A stretch of 64,000 bases of DNA from Varroa destructor (taxonomy: Eukaryota; Arthropoda; Arachnida; Mesostigmata; Varroidae): the NCBI RefSeq assembly GCF_002443255.2, contig NW_019211456.1, positions 11,616,229-11,680,228 on the forward strand. Direction: 5' to 3'. The first letter of the stretch is position 1, and each line of letters starts with the position of its first letter. Position numbers and translations under genes: made by a program. The notes under the pieces were generated by a model. It saw only the letters and a list, made by a program, of their open reading frames with translations, was not told the origin of the DNA and searched no databases. Positions 25,369 to 40,300 of this stretch are shown piece by piece.

Positions 25369-28300
25369 GTACGCTGTTATACGGGATGGGGCAATTTTGC
25401 ACCTTGTACGATAAATTCAAATCCACTTTGATTTTAGGAAATTAATATAGTAACCTAAAACGAATTATCAATTCTCGCAACAAAAATTCTCACATCCATA
25501 AAGCGAAAACTGAAAAAGATTTTTAAGTAGTCAGAGAATTGGATATGGTAATTGCCATATATGATATATAATACTGTTAATGACGATATTGGATTTTATT
25601 CGTTTGAGCTTACGAACAGACACCACGAGTTGCTTAGAGTCTCTGTGTAAAAAATATATTAAAAAAATATTATATATATAAGTTATACATATTGTAAGCC
25701 GAATGCGTGACGTACAGTTTGTTATACATCATACCGAAGGAGAACTTCTGAAGTAAATATTATATTGAATTTAAAATATAGTACTACTAACTTTTCCATT
25801 TCGCCCTTGATTCTACACCGATTTTAGATTGACCTTTAGCATGAAAACAGGTGGCCGAAATTTTACTCTACAAACTAATTACTATCTGTACCCTTATTCC
25901 GACAAATTTCAAAAAAAGGTCTGTTAATCCATATAATAAGAAGTTTTAACCGCGTTGTAAACGTCGCCCATGACATAACCTCGACAGAGTTAATGTCAGC
26001 CAACGAAGCAGGTGACTGATCTCTACAACAGATCGTGCTCTTTTTAAAAATGAATAATAATTGTATTAATGACCTAAAATGTTATACGACCCACATTTTC
26101 GCGTCTAAATGGACAATAAAAGAACCAACAGAAAGAGAATATCATCTGCGTAGCTGAGGCCATTATGTTGCCGTTAATTTGTCCCATTAAACATTTCCAG
26201 AGAAGACAGCTGTAACGGCCAATTTATAGAAGAGTATCACAACTGGAACGTGCAATATACGGAGTGCTCCAGAAAGATTCATCTATAGGAAGCTAATTAG
26301 GATTTAACACTGCCGAAAATCATTACCGTTTTTCTTATTTAGCTCGCTAAAAATACATTAAAAGAATAGTTGCGTATTTTTTGACTGAAAGATTCTATAT
26401 ATTTTTGGTTAAGAAGTTTAGTCAAGATTTTACAATATTGTATGCATATCTACGGTTTAAAAAATAAACATATATTAAGAGCTTATTTTTGCTGCCAGTA
26501 TTTCACAGGCTTGCGTACTGCACATTATGGAATAGCTTGACAATAATTTGACGTAGTAAACAAATATAGATGTTGCTTGAGCTGCAATCTTATTTTCTAA
26601 TTGTGTGTCGATTGTTTCTATATTGTGCGCTTAATCTTGCCCAAGTACAAGTCTACTCCTGCTTCCAGCATTATAAATCGGCAGTACATACCAAGCAACA
26701 TAGTATTAAGGACTTAAAATCTAATCAACGTATAGGTTGATTGTTGCGTATTGCACGATCCAAGAGCTCTTTTATTTTTCTGCAGAATCGATTGTTGTCA
26801 CTCAATTAAAGAAAATATTCACTGGCAGTCGCCTTATAAGATACGCATCCGAGTATAGGTATTAGTATAGTACTATTCGGGATGAAAGCAAGTGTATACA
26901 GGAAAACGAAGACACGTTAGAGTAGAATAAGTGCTCCTCTTTATTTCAAAAAAGGTAGTAGCGCGTCTAACGCGAAGCGGATTGATATTACAGTGCGCGT
27001 TACGCTCCTACAGCAATATGCTCCCGGAAGCCCCAGGGAGTGTCTTCAAGCAAACTAGATGGTACCAACGGATTCTTTATTGAGATCGAGAATTTTCCCC
27101 AGAAGTATGTGCCAGGCCAAACCTACGAAGGTATGACTGAAGCACTTCACGAATTTTAAAATTTTTAAGTTTCTTTTTTTCTGTAAGATATTAACATTTT
27201 TATATACGGCGCCCTAAGCAATGCTCAGAATACACAAAAACCACGTATCATTCTTGGAACTTGTCGCGTTCCCACATTCAATTTCGCCCCCCTATTCCAT
27301 TCATTCTAATTCAAGCCTCTATCACAGATGGTCTGCCTCTACCTTTCGACTTGGTAATCTATAGTATAGAAACTAATTGTACTACTATACGCCTTTATAA
27401 CTGTAATGAGCATATGCACGGCTTCCAAGGATACGAAACAGTATATTTTTTGTGATGACTTTAAGTAAGATCGTTTCCTGTTATTTTAGTGTCCATCCTA
27501 GGAAGACCATTACCGGGTGCGTCGGCCCATCAAAAATTCGTCGACTTTACATTAACGGTTGAATCCTCGGATTATAATCGTTTAAATCCAGACGTCGGAG
27601 TATTCAAGGTGCGTAGCCGTAAGAAAACAATCGGCTATTTACCGGTGAAACAGTGAATTAATGTTTGAGTAATTTTTTCGGGAGTTGATTGATATAATTG
27701 TTTTAGATCCAATACTTTAATGAAAGTGACGATATTATTGCCCTTGGCAAGACAGGCTAAATCGAAGTTAATTTGCCCAAGCATCTGTACGGTGCCTACT
27801 GGAAACAGATTTCGTATTACAGATTCAGTTAGCGTTCGTTTGCTACTTACTTGATTATTTCATGTCGTTCAATTACCTGGAATAGATAGGCAACTCTATT
27901 TTTTATATTTTAGTATATGCTACTTGCAAAGGACCCCGCCTGTTTCAACAAAGCTCTCCTTTGCCAGCGACACGTTGACCGTTGAAGAAACATATGTTTT
28001 ACGTAATCACCATGTTCTGGTTTTTTCAAAACAAGGTAACTTTTTCTGCTATAGATTTAGTGTTCGCGTGTTTTTTCTTCCTGGCCGACCTTCAGGGCTA
28101 CGAAGCTTACATTACAATAATTATTGTAAAAAAAAGCCTACGTGAAGTTCTTGTTTACTGTGTTTAAACGCCACTATTAAATAACAGCTCAAAAATATAA
28201 ATGTACTTTTCTGATGGAAGGAGCTGGCATTATCCACTTGTATGAGCAGCTGTTTCTGTTTTGTTTCACTAATAGATTTACCCATAGTCTAAAACATTGG

Positions 28301-31300
28301 TGCTACAAAACTAAAACCGACGTCTTTAGTGAACTTTAACGAAACTTTAATGGACACTCATTAAATGTAAAAGAATTGAATTATCTCAAATCGAGAAATT
28401 CTGTGGCCAACCAGCTTAATCTAGCGTAGAATATTCTTGGACACTTACGCCATCACTTAGACTTGTGGTAAGACAAAGCGTTAGATTGACACCGTCGCAA
28501 AGAGACTAGCTGTGTTACGAAGTCGGTGCGTGAGATATTTAGACCCAATGGTAGATGAAACCGACGAGACAAGCAGCCCATTGGGGGTAAACACGGACCA
28601 CAAATCTACCCATTTCATTTCACGTACACCGACATCATTGATTACTCCTGTATATATGTTAGCGTAGCATATTATGCTATGAAACCTTTTAAGTTTCAAG
28701 TTGGTAGGGATCTAATCTACTTCAAGAAAGTACTTGAATTAGACTAATTTTAAACGGCAAAGGAAGTGCTCACAATAGCTGCCTACAGTAATGTGTTGTT
28801 CACTGAGATTACATAGTATTTAAATATACGTGTATAGCATTTGAAGGTGACACTGTTTTAGTAAAACTTCATTTTACCTCAGCCCTGTCACGTATGATAT
28901 TAGGAAACCCATCCTTTGGACTTCCTCTAGCTTTTCGGGTTTTCAAATGTGGAAAGACCAAACTAATAGCCTTTCAGTCCAGGTTCGATTGTGTGAGCAG
29001 CCAAAACATTTTAAAAGTGCTCCTCTGATAATCTTGATAATTAGCACCTAACTGCAATAACAGATGCCCAGGGAATTCTTTGTCCATCCATAAATAAAGC
29101 TGTAATTTGAGAAAAGTGGACCGTCTTCATTGACTTTAATGGAATCTCTTACTTTCCATGAAGTAAATATATAGCATATCACCAGAAGGGATTTATTTTA
29201 ACGGAGTAAACTCGAAGCAGATAAATGCCAACGTGGTTAGCCATGACACGATCATCTTAAAAAAGGACGTGCTAATCTGCCGTCAAGAATTCCGGAAATA
29301 CAACAAAGACAACTCAGAGCAAAAAAAATGTAGAAAACATCCATTCAAATCCATCTTTTACTATGAATATATACAATAATGAATTTGTCATAAGTAGGTA
29401 ATGCCTAAGAGTGCTTATTCCTATTAGGTATGTAGTTTGCAATGGTATAGATAAGCTTCACAGCTTGTATCAATAAGGACCTGCAACAAACTCAAATTGC
29501 CTAGCAAAACAATTTAGCACAATGTGCCTACAAAGTTCGATGCAACAACAAACCTTCCAATAAAACTATAACTGTGTGAATAAAAAGTCGCTCGTAGCAG
29601 GTACTGACGAGAATTCAATGTCATCCTTCAGCTTTCAAGCGACCAGCTGACAAGGTTCTCCGAAGATTGTCCGTATTCAGTAACCGCAACGTCGACTGTT
29701 CAGAAGTCACGTGCCTCCGTCCGCTGGACAGCTCCGCCATCTGGATCGGGCTGCGTCGTCTTCAAGTGAGTCCGTCCACTACCTATGTAAAGAAACATGT
29801 CTGTAGTATTTTTTTTTATTACACCCGTCTATGTTACATCTTGAAGCAACTATAGGTTAATTATACGACAAAGGTTGTCAAAAGGTTGGTCTGAGATTAT
29901 GGCTCGAATTTTTCCAATATTTTTCGCATTATTAAAAAATTATCAGTTTACGAATTCTTGAAAAAAAGTTCCATTCAGTCGATTATCATTTAACTTGCCT
30001 CCAAACAGAATAATACTCCACTTGCTTGTTTTGTATAGACGACCTTTTATACGGATACTTAGTTTTCGTAGTAGTAATAATGTTAATAGAACTACAACTT
30101 ATTGGGACATTGCGTCACCTATGCACCGAAAGCTATTAGTAACACATGGTTCTATCGCAGAATAGAGAAAGCCGTAAAAAAAAATGGCAATTTAAATCGA
30201 ACTGGATCACTTAGGGCTTCGGTAGTTGAAGAAGGCGAACGTTGGTATGCGGATGATGGAGAGCTCACCCGAGAGCTCTGTCAGGATTTCGAAAACACCG
30301 ACGATCAAGGTGAAACACTGGAACAATGCTGTGCCTGCGAAGAAGCAAAATACGAGGTTGCCTTCGAGGGTCTTTGGTCGCGATACACACATCCTAAATC
30401 TTACCCTGAAAGTAAGTTTGCGGAGTAATCTATGAACGCCAATTCATTCATAAATTTTCGATTCGAAAAACCTCCATTGACACCCTTATTCACAAATTTT
30501 ACGGAGTCGGATTAGGCAAGAGTTACTTGCTGCCGAATATATATGAGTTTACACAAAAACTAAATTACATTAGTAGGAGTCTCAAGTTCATCTTTAAGGA
30601 CAGATGTTGATTTCGAGTTTTATTGCATAAATTCATTTGATGTTCAATTGATTTTCAGATGAATGGGATGTGCGCTTTTCGAATATTACGGGAGCATCAC
30701 ATGCTGCCTCGTATCGTATCTGGGAGTACGGAGGCTTTGCGACCGAGGGCGTTCGACATCTTGCGGAAACGGGACTTACAAAAGCACTAGAGACCGAGCT
30801 TAAGCTTCAGGCAAGTAATAAAATGCCAACCTAAATTCACCAAATACAAAAACAAAGCCAAGTGGATAATCTACTGAGTTCTCAACGAGCCGCTGATTCC
30901 GGTTAAGAAAGTTGTCTAGTTTTTAAAGAGACGAATACTTTGATTTAAGTAGAATGTATTAGATTGTCTAATATTTGTTGGAAATTTCTACCTGTGGAAG
31001 CTCTTTAAATTGATGTCTTATAGAACAGATACAATCCGGCTGCGCACCTGATGATCTAAGTTTGTGCCGCTGTTTAGATAACGATATAGTTCTAAAGAAC
31101 TTCAAGTAGACAGCTAACTTGTTCGAAACACAATTCATATAAAAGACCTAAATAATAATGAAAAAGAGCGCACCTGTATTGGTAGTGACAAAAAGATTAC
31201 AAACTACCAGCAACAGTTAGTATCATAGTTAGTATTTCCTTACAGTCTGGAAACATTCGTACGGTAATCAAGGCACAAGGATTAAGATACCCGAATCTCA

Positions 31301-34300
31301 AGAAGAAGACCTTTGCGGTGTTTCGGGTGGACCGGAAGAATCACGTGGTCTCATTGCTCTCAAGGTATGCATTTAGCTTAAATAGCATGAAATGAACCAT
31401 AGCTTGGGCAATTGTACCATTGAAAATAGAGCTTTCGCAAACAATTTACATTGAGATTTTTCTTTTCAAGGTGCGCCACTATCATGGGTAAACGCTCCTT
31501 AACACCGTGGAACTTAGTTCCAAATATTACTGTGATTGATTTATTTCATTTTCAGAATGAACCCTTCGCCCGATTGGATGGTTGGGGTTTCCTCACTTGA
31601 ACTTTGCCTAGCCAACTGCACATGGGTTGCTGAAAAAATCATCAATCTTTACCCGTGGGATGCTGGCACTCGCGAAGGGCATACTTACTACCCGGTAGAT
31701 AGCAATTATTACCAGACGTGTTATTGAGTTTAATAAGAGTTATTCATTTTTTTGTCAGGCAGATGACAAAAATTAGTAAACCTCAAATTTTCATATAAAC
31801 ATTTTCCTAAATAGTCTAAGAGGGAGGAAAAAATGTGTTTTTGAGATGTGTAAGTTAACAGCTTTCTAAGCGAAATCATACATAGTCTTTAATAACAGGA
31901 TGATTTAAGCACTTAGTACCGTCCATGCGTAGTTTAACATAGATCCAAATTCATAGAACATTACGTGTACTTCATCGAATTTATCTCCGAAAGCGTGAGG
32001 CGTCCGCTGAAACGAAAAGTGGGCGGTAAGTCCTAATGTCGCACTAGACCCTCGATGAACAATAGTACCCTATCGAGGAAGCAAACTAACTGATTTGGTG
32101 CCGTGCGGTGGGGTTCGATAACAAACTTGAGATAGGCATGTACCTTTGAGCCAATTTAATTGCTTTAAATTAGCGAGAAATGTGTTTTGCCATATGATCT
32201 CTCTTTACTTTTGGGGTTAATTTGAGGTAGAATTTATAGGCCAAAGAGCGATGGAAATGAAGCGAAGATGGACATTTTTTCGTGCTGATGTCGTTATTGT
32301 TGCCTTCTTCTATATCTCTTTGTAACGTGTGACGGGAAATGTCCACAGTTGAATAAAAGTAGGAAAAATTGTTTAAATACGCGATTAGCATTGCCAGTGT
32401 TTAGTGTTTGAACGTTCCTGCAATGCTGGTGCCGTTTCTGATCTGTTTGGATACAATATTATATTATCTCTATTCGTGAAAAGGGGCCAAAACGAGCTTT
32501 TGAACTATCGACCTGTCCCGCGGTGTTCTGTTTTCTACAACGCTCCAGCTTAAAAAATATGGTTGCTTACAACCATGGATTTGCGGAGTATGGGTTCACT
32601 TCGAACCTGTTTGCTTTTCTTAACTCAATTGCTTTGTATGTTACAAAACTGCGTCACGCATCAGGATAATTGCGATTTTTTTACATAATATTTTAATTAA
32701 AAGAAGGCTTTCAACAGAATCGACCGTAAGCCATTATGAGATAAAATCTAATTTTTAAGTATATATGACAAGGGGGATCAACTGGTGTCGATCATGCTCT
32801 CTTCAATGCTTATATCCTGCTAAATATGCTCAGTGTTTCATTCCCTGCTCCATCTGAGGTTCCTCAGGCAAAGTGTTTCATGCAACGTGCTGTATGCGAC
32901 GTTCGGTTAGACATAATGCGTAACCTGCCTTTCGACATTACTTATTTAGAATGTGCCAACTTCATGAAGCCGACTACTGAAAAATTGCTAGTTCTATGCA
33001 TGTTTTTATATGCACGTTTGTCTTTGTGGCCGCCAAAAAGCATGTACATACAATTGAGAATGTTCTTTTGATTTTCCATGTCTTTTACGATTAACATACT
33101 CTATCGAGCGTAACTGTATTCAACTCAGTTCAGACACACTTCTCATTATAGAGCAAAACCTACGATTCCTTCTTTAACTAAAGCGTGTTTAATATCTTAT
33201 CTGTTTTAAAGAGCCGTCTTTGTACACACCGAATATATAAATGAAGAACTATAAAGATGGTATATACTAATTAATTTTTCTTTTGATAATTCTAGACATC
33301 GAATGATTTGTTCTAGTGCGTTACCTTTTACCTAGATGATGCTGTTCTGTCCTTATATTTCCTGATGTTAAGAGAAGTGCTTACTTACGTCTGTCTATAT
33401 TTATACTTATGTTCTTTTGATTTTTTCGATCTGGTGCCAGTAAAAAATTCAAAAGGTAAACAAAAATCAGAAAGTATCTATTTTAAATCTTTAAGTGTTT
33501 TAAGCAGTATACTATTTCTGTCCACTGGTACAAATTTGCACAGAGAGTGATGTATGAAACTCGAATGGAATAATAGCTAGTATCTTCATCTGTAAAGTGA
33601 ATTATTAGATACTCGAATTTACGACAGATGTTTATTGCCTGTTTTGGCACTCATTATTAAGTGTTCCTGCACAACCCAAGGATCCGAGAGATAACAGCTG
33701 CTTACGTTTCCTAAGCTTTGTTTCCTAGGAACCGTATACGCATCTAACATAAGTACATTTTTTTGCTTACAAATATGAACGGCCGCAGGAAACAGTGGAA
33801 CAATCAGAACCTCCTCAGCGTATACGTAAAATCACCTCATCATATCCACCGGACCCAGAAGCACCATTTTACGATGAAACCGGTACACCCATGAAGCCAG
33901 TTGCTAGGTTGACCATTTCAAGGTACACACAACAACCAACCTAACTACATTATCATTAATAGTATTTTATGATCTGAATTACCAAACGTGATTCTTCTTC
34001 CTAACTATATGTAAAGACCACTAGTGCTATATTTGTTACGTTGAATAATAGAACTAGAACAAAATTCCAGAAGTGCTTTTTTCACTACCCAATATTAATG
34101 AAGGTATATTACGTGTTTATATAAATCTGTGTAACGCTTACAGGCAGCGTTTGTACGAGAAGGTTTGCGGCGCTGATGAGGAACGAATGGCGGGAACAGT
34201 GGATCAACCAATCGATGATATGAGAGGTACGACAAAAAGCTTGTCTTCCATGTCCCGTTCAGATCGTTTCGAACACAACTTAATACCAAAGCTAGTCCTT

Positions 34301-37300
34301 ATGGTCATGGATCAGTTTATTCGAAGGATCACATTGAATAGCGGCAGAATTCTCATGTTGTTTACTGACTGTCTCGCACCAACAAGAAACGGTGATCGAA
34401 CAGTAAGAAGTTTCGCACATATTTTACCTCTAACGAAAAGCAAACTGGAGTTTTCATCATTCAGTTCGATCTTTTTAACATCCCTGCGGGGTGCTGCTTG
34501 CCTTCGTAAAGTATTCACGTGAAAAACTTGTCTTTTTGTCGCGTTACCGTAAAACGCTCTATCGACGGACTACGTAAATCAGATTAGAAGTCGGTTCAGT
34601 TACATTAGACTGAATGTTTTTAAGTAAATGTTATGTCGTTTTAGGTAGAAGTATTATTTTTATTACATTATAGGCATAATTAATAATGCACCGTCAAAAA
34701 GAAACTGAAAAGTCACCCCATACCAATCTAAGTACTAAACCATATCGAAATTTGGCCCGATTTATTGTGCAAATGACTCTATTATATCTAACCAGGTCAG
34801 CAGCGGAAATTCACGTTGGATTCTATCCATTTAAAAAACGATCTTTGTAATCCCGAATTGTTCAATCACAAGCGTCGTGACACTTCTTTCAATAGACAAC
34901 GTTCATCTTGACGCCGGGTGAACTGCTCCCATTGAACAGACATGAATCGCCAATGCCTTGAGTGGTCGCTATCATTCAAAATTTGCTGCTTGAGGAACAC
35001 GGCCCGCAAGATTACCGTTGAAGAATCACACAGATGTCAAGACTTTGTCAAGGAGTCGAGTTAATTAGGCCCATACAGTTTTATGTGGAGCAATCTTGAT
35101 CTCATAATTTTTGCCGATTCGATAAAATTCAATTAAGATATTCGACTGTTATTGCAATTATTGAAAGAGCTGTACCTTTTCCAGATTGAAGTAAAAATCA
35201 AAATGCAAGATTCGCGACAAATTTTTGTAAAAATGGAGTACTCTTGCGCCACGGGGCCGAATCAGAGCGGTCGGCTCTTGTCTTAAACTACTTGAACAAC
35301 CTCGATAGATTTCTTGGCTCAAGAAGAGCGCTCCGAGATGCGCGCCAAGACCAATCTCTCCTTATAATAGCTTATTGTTACGGTCTCTGTTACACACTCT
35401 GTACGGCCGAAATTAAGGCTCTCGTCGCCTGCCCTAGGCCGTTCATGATTTGGATTATGATTTGCTCTACATAAGGTACGCGAAACGAGCGAGCTAACTT
35501 TTCCGCTTCTCATTTCAAGAGCACACAGAAATTCGACGAGAAGGCCCACGTCAGCCAATAAAAAGGTAACCGGTTACCCTTGGCGGAAGCGTTTTATTTT
35601 TAAATTTTATGGCACATAAGGCATTGGCGAAATAGGGTTTCGTTCGAGTACCGCCCATGGGTAATTTCGAAACGGTTCCTGAGCGTAGGCGAAACCATGG
35701 ATACGCCGAAGTGCGCGTCGATAGACGGGATGGCGTGTGACTCTCTGTATGGTTTGTTATAATTTTCAGCGATCTTGAGATTAGCCGCTGCTCTTGTTCC
35801 CGTGGGAAGATCTGCGATGTCTTACGTTTGTGGAATGCGATGCCGTTGTTTTAGCGATAAAGAACGCTGTATCATTGCAAAGCAGTTATGGATAAATTTC
35901 GTCTGGTTGCTCAGAGCATGCATCAATAATACGCTCTAGTGGTCCCCAATGTAATAATATACGGAGTCAATTTTTTACCACTTATCGTCGGACCGAAAGT
36001 CAACGCCGCAGCGCGCAATATCATGCGACTTCTAATGCGATACAAATAGCAAGCTTCTCCTTTGAACGTTGCGAAGGAGACACGCAAATGTTGAGTCGTT
36101 CCTGAGAACTTTGGGAGGTGCTGCTACGTCCTTGAAAATATGTCCATTTGTTGGAATATCGCTATATTTTGACTGATAGCAACGTACAACTGGCAAGTCG
36201 CATACTAGCCGTACTAAGCCGAACCCGGTAGTATCATCTGTAATAACAAAAATGAAATGACTATCTCTGACCTTTACAGGGTATAGATGTTGAACCGCAG
36301 ACTGTTCATAGGTATTACATTATTAGTTATTGTATGATTATCAGCATTAGTGATACGCATCAAATGCTTGCAACTCGTCCAAGTGCACGATTTCGACATT
36401 AATAATCGCCTCAAGGCTTTTACCCTTCTTCAACCGTACAGATAAAATCCAATTAAATCAAAATTCAAGTTGATACTTATTAAATTAAAAAAAAAAGAAT
36501 TTAAAAAAATACCCAAAATTAGTTAAACGATTCCATGATGATTGGTATTGAAAGAAACCAATACCACATATCGTAGCAAATACCTGTTGTTATTAAAAGT
36601 CACTTGATAGTAACATGAAAAAGACAAACAACCGGCGATACCGCTATCTCCTTCTGTCCATCATAATGCTGAATGTTATTTGGACTCAAGTCCTGATTGG
36701 AAACAGTATCTGTTATGCTATAATTCGTCTGTCCCAAAGAAGAGTGCCCACTTAAAAGTCATTCTTAGTTACCTATCATGTGTCTGTCGGGCGTTGCTTT
36801 CAGATGAATGTGCATCACACGAATGGACAGCATTTGGGCCGTGCAATCAAAATTGCGTGCGGGTTCGATCACGGGCCTATCAAGTAGGAGTAGCCCGTTT
36901 CTAGCGTGTCTACGTCTATTTCTATATTATATGCCGCGGTAGCTGGGTCATTTAAAAGACAGTACGCGGGAAATTCAAGAAGTCCTTAGTCCTAGCCTGT
37001 TATGCGCATATATATGTCTTCTGTCAAAAACATAAATTTGGGCTAGACTGTCAAGTCCTTTAAGAGAGAAGAAATTGACTTTTAGAAACGAATAAACATA
37101 TAACCTCTTTGTAGATGTAGAAGGGGTGCGTAAACATAGTTTTTCAGTTACTGAAGTCTACTTATACAAACAAAATTCAGTTACTTTTTTGTTCTTTTAT
37201 TTGAACTTAAGTTCCTCGAAAAAGCTCAAGCAGCACAGTGTCGAAGCACCCTCGTTCATACAATACCCTGTGAAGAATGTGGGTGAGTGTTGGTATTTCA

Positions 37301-40300
37301 TTGCCCTTACCTATTTGCGCTCGTAGTCAAATAATTTTGCTGGCAATTTCAATAAAATGAATTCTATATAAACAGAAAACATCGCTACTGTACGCGGTCG
37401 TCTAAAAACTATCCAAAAATTAAAGAATCGATTTTATTTAGTGCAAACACTATATCAGGTGCTATTTTTGCCAGTGATATATTTACTCAAAAATTGAGCA
37501 TATTGGCTCTGGAAAATTTTTGTTCTGTGTACATATAAGTTCAATCTTCTTACCTTCAAATGTTCCTTCAGGACCTTTAATTGTGAAACAACACCCTGGT
37601 CTTCGTGGGAAGATTGCCCCGTTACTTGCGGTCGTGGCTGGAGAACTAGACACAGAAGATTCAAAAATAAAATGGCCAACAAGGTAGATTACAGATATTG
37701 ACTTAGATGGACTGCAACGCAGGGACTAGTGAGAATGATGTTTCACTAGGTCAAGAGTAATCACTGAACATAAAGCCACGCAAATAAGGCACCGTTGATA
37801 TTTACCGTTTCAGGTTTGCTCTCAAGAGTTAATGCAGAAAATTCCATGCGAAGGAACATTACCGGAGTGCACTGATGATGTGGTAAGGCCATTGGGTTCA
37901 TTCTTCTTAGATGACAGCTTCCTTCGACACAAGCGTTTCGTACAACCAGTTTACTTCAATAGTGACGCTTTGATCTATACAACGCGAATATGTCTATGCA
38001 ATAAGTTGCTTGGGTAGTATGAGTTCAAAGCTAAACTGGACTATTTAAGTGAGCTCAAGGTTGAATATATAGTTGTGGATGGATAGTTAACTTTCGAAAG
38101 AAAAACACACAGTTAGAATGTGTATGTTTATTAAAAGCGAAAGTAACGCACTTGGCAAACACATCGTTATTTTGTGCTTTGATGGAGTCACGCGGGAGGC
38201 TTTATTCAAAAATGGCAAAAAAAAAAAACTTTTCGTAAGGATGCGATCTGATTTTGCAGATACCTTCAGAATGTGCCGTTACTGAGTGGACCGAATGGTC
38301 TCCGTGCACGGAAAGTTGTGGGGAAGGCATCACCCAACGCACAAGGTACTATAACAACTTGATAATTGTACTTGTTTTGGAAATTGAGAACAATGATCGC
38401 ATAACGAATGAGCATTTTGCCATAGGTTATATCGTGACGAGCGGATTGCCACCCTGAATCAATGCGGCGTGGAACTTTTACAAGAAAAAGCTTGCTTCGG
38501 TGACGAGTGTGGCAGTCTCGAACCATACGGTGAGTACTACAATTATTGTCGACTTCAAATGATCAGGACGCAAGAGGAACGAACAACTGTTCTGTACTAG
38601 CTGTGTCAGTAACGAATGCTTCTGAATGCCGCATTTTGCTAGTAGAACACTCGTATCAATTTTGTGCTGTAATAGGCTTCGGCAAAATGATATATTTAAT
38701 CGTTTTGCTAAATAGAAACGTTGAACAGCATAAAAAAGAGAGGGGGTATCTTTAAGAGCACGTCAGACCAGGAGAATCTATCTAATGTGGCAGGTTATTA
38801 TCGAATAGTTACTCGTCTTTTTATAGATAGTAATAAGGTAAATAGAAATTTGAATCTATACTACTATTAAATGAATAACCCAAAGCTATCCCCGTCCACG
38901 TTCCTCAGAGAGATGTCGACTTCCAAAGGACGAAGGTCGTGCCTGTCGTGGTCAGTTCCAAAGATACTATTATAACCCTGATCAGGTAAGCCAATGACGA
39001 GTATATATTCTTTACAATACAATTATGAATTCAAGTCTGCATGTTGATTATGATTCGAACTTATCATTTCAATATAATCACTGCTACCAGCTGCAGACAG
39101 CTCTTTACTGCACGTAAGAGTTAAGAATTGTGGCATTTTACTAGGCCAGATGCAATCGATTTTTCGTATAGGAAAGCACGAGTGATCTTAAAATTAAGGA
39201 AAATGTTACCGATGTAATGCGTAACACTGACGTCCCTGTAGCAGTTATAGGAACAACTAGGCATTACTAAGCAATCCTTTGCAAGCAAAGTTTGCTTAGC
39301 CCAAAAGAGAATAAAAAATTTTCCGTATTTTCACCTTGAAATTGGTTTTAATTGTTCACAATCTGACTTGTTTGAGAAGAAGGTGCGTTCGCAACTCGAT
39401 GGTGTACTTTGGCCGTTAAGGGAAACACATGCAGGTGATGCCTGGACCTTTAAAATCCTACCATCTAGATGCTGCAGTGCATCTCTCTAATAGCGGTGGA
39501 ATGTACAACGAGCTGCTTGAAATTACATGGAGCAATGCAGATTGATAATGTTATCTGGCATATAGCCCTGATAAGAATCAACTGGGAACAATTGTTGGCA
39601 TACACCGACACTATCGCTCCAATCTGTCATGACGCAGCACTGCCGAATGTTAATAGGTACCGCTCCTTACAGAGGGTAAAGGTGATCGCTGAGCAAGTTT
39701 CTCGTTCCATAGCAACATCTCGCAGTAACTACTAGTCAAAAAGATAAACTCATAAAATCGTAGAGAAAACTTACACTTTCCAAAAAAACACTTATTCAGG
39801 CAAGAGCTATTGTACACTCCAATAACTATCTACGGCTTTTGAATACGCGGCATCGAAGCTAAAAAAAATCACGAGAATCGTGCTCCATTTAACAAGCAGC
39901 TGATCTCACGCCAGTCAATGGTAAAATCCAGGAAAAGCCGGTTTTTTGTGTCTGAATTTTGTGAAAATTTCGACCAAACAGGAGTACATCTCACCACGTC
40001 AAGATTTTTAATTATATATATACACAATTATAAATATCTTTAAAAACTATCGCTTATGTTATATTTAGATTAGTCGAGTGTACGAGCCTGTATGTGCTCG
40101 TATATATATACAACAAGTATAATGTAAACTAATAATACTCAGATTTCAGCCAGAATTCAGAAGTGTTTTATGTCATACAGAGATATTAAATTATTATCTT
40201 TTATAACATTGTATAGTTCTGGTTAAATGGTACGACAAGTAATGTCTGTGTTGAATCCTTTATGAGAATACGTAGTATTGTGGAATGCCGAAATAGCTCG

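Noticed and set aside
25175..25445. Tyr-Ile repeat frames on both strands
   Set aside because: Translation of the AT/GT microsatellite.
27712..28030. Possible extra F-spondin exons at 27712 and 27914
   Set aside because: Both follow plausible acceptors, but in-frame stops interrupt them. The exons ending 27608 and starting 29632 join in phase and reproduce the Reeler sequence (DVGVFK then LSSDQLTRF) without a gap.
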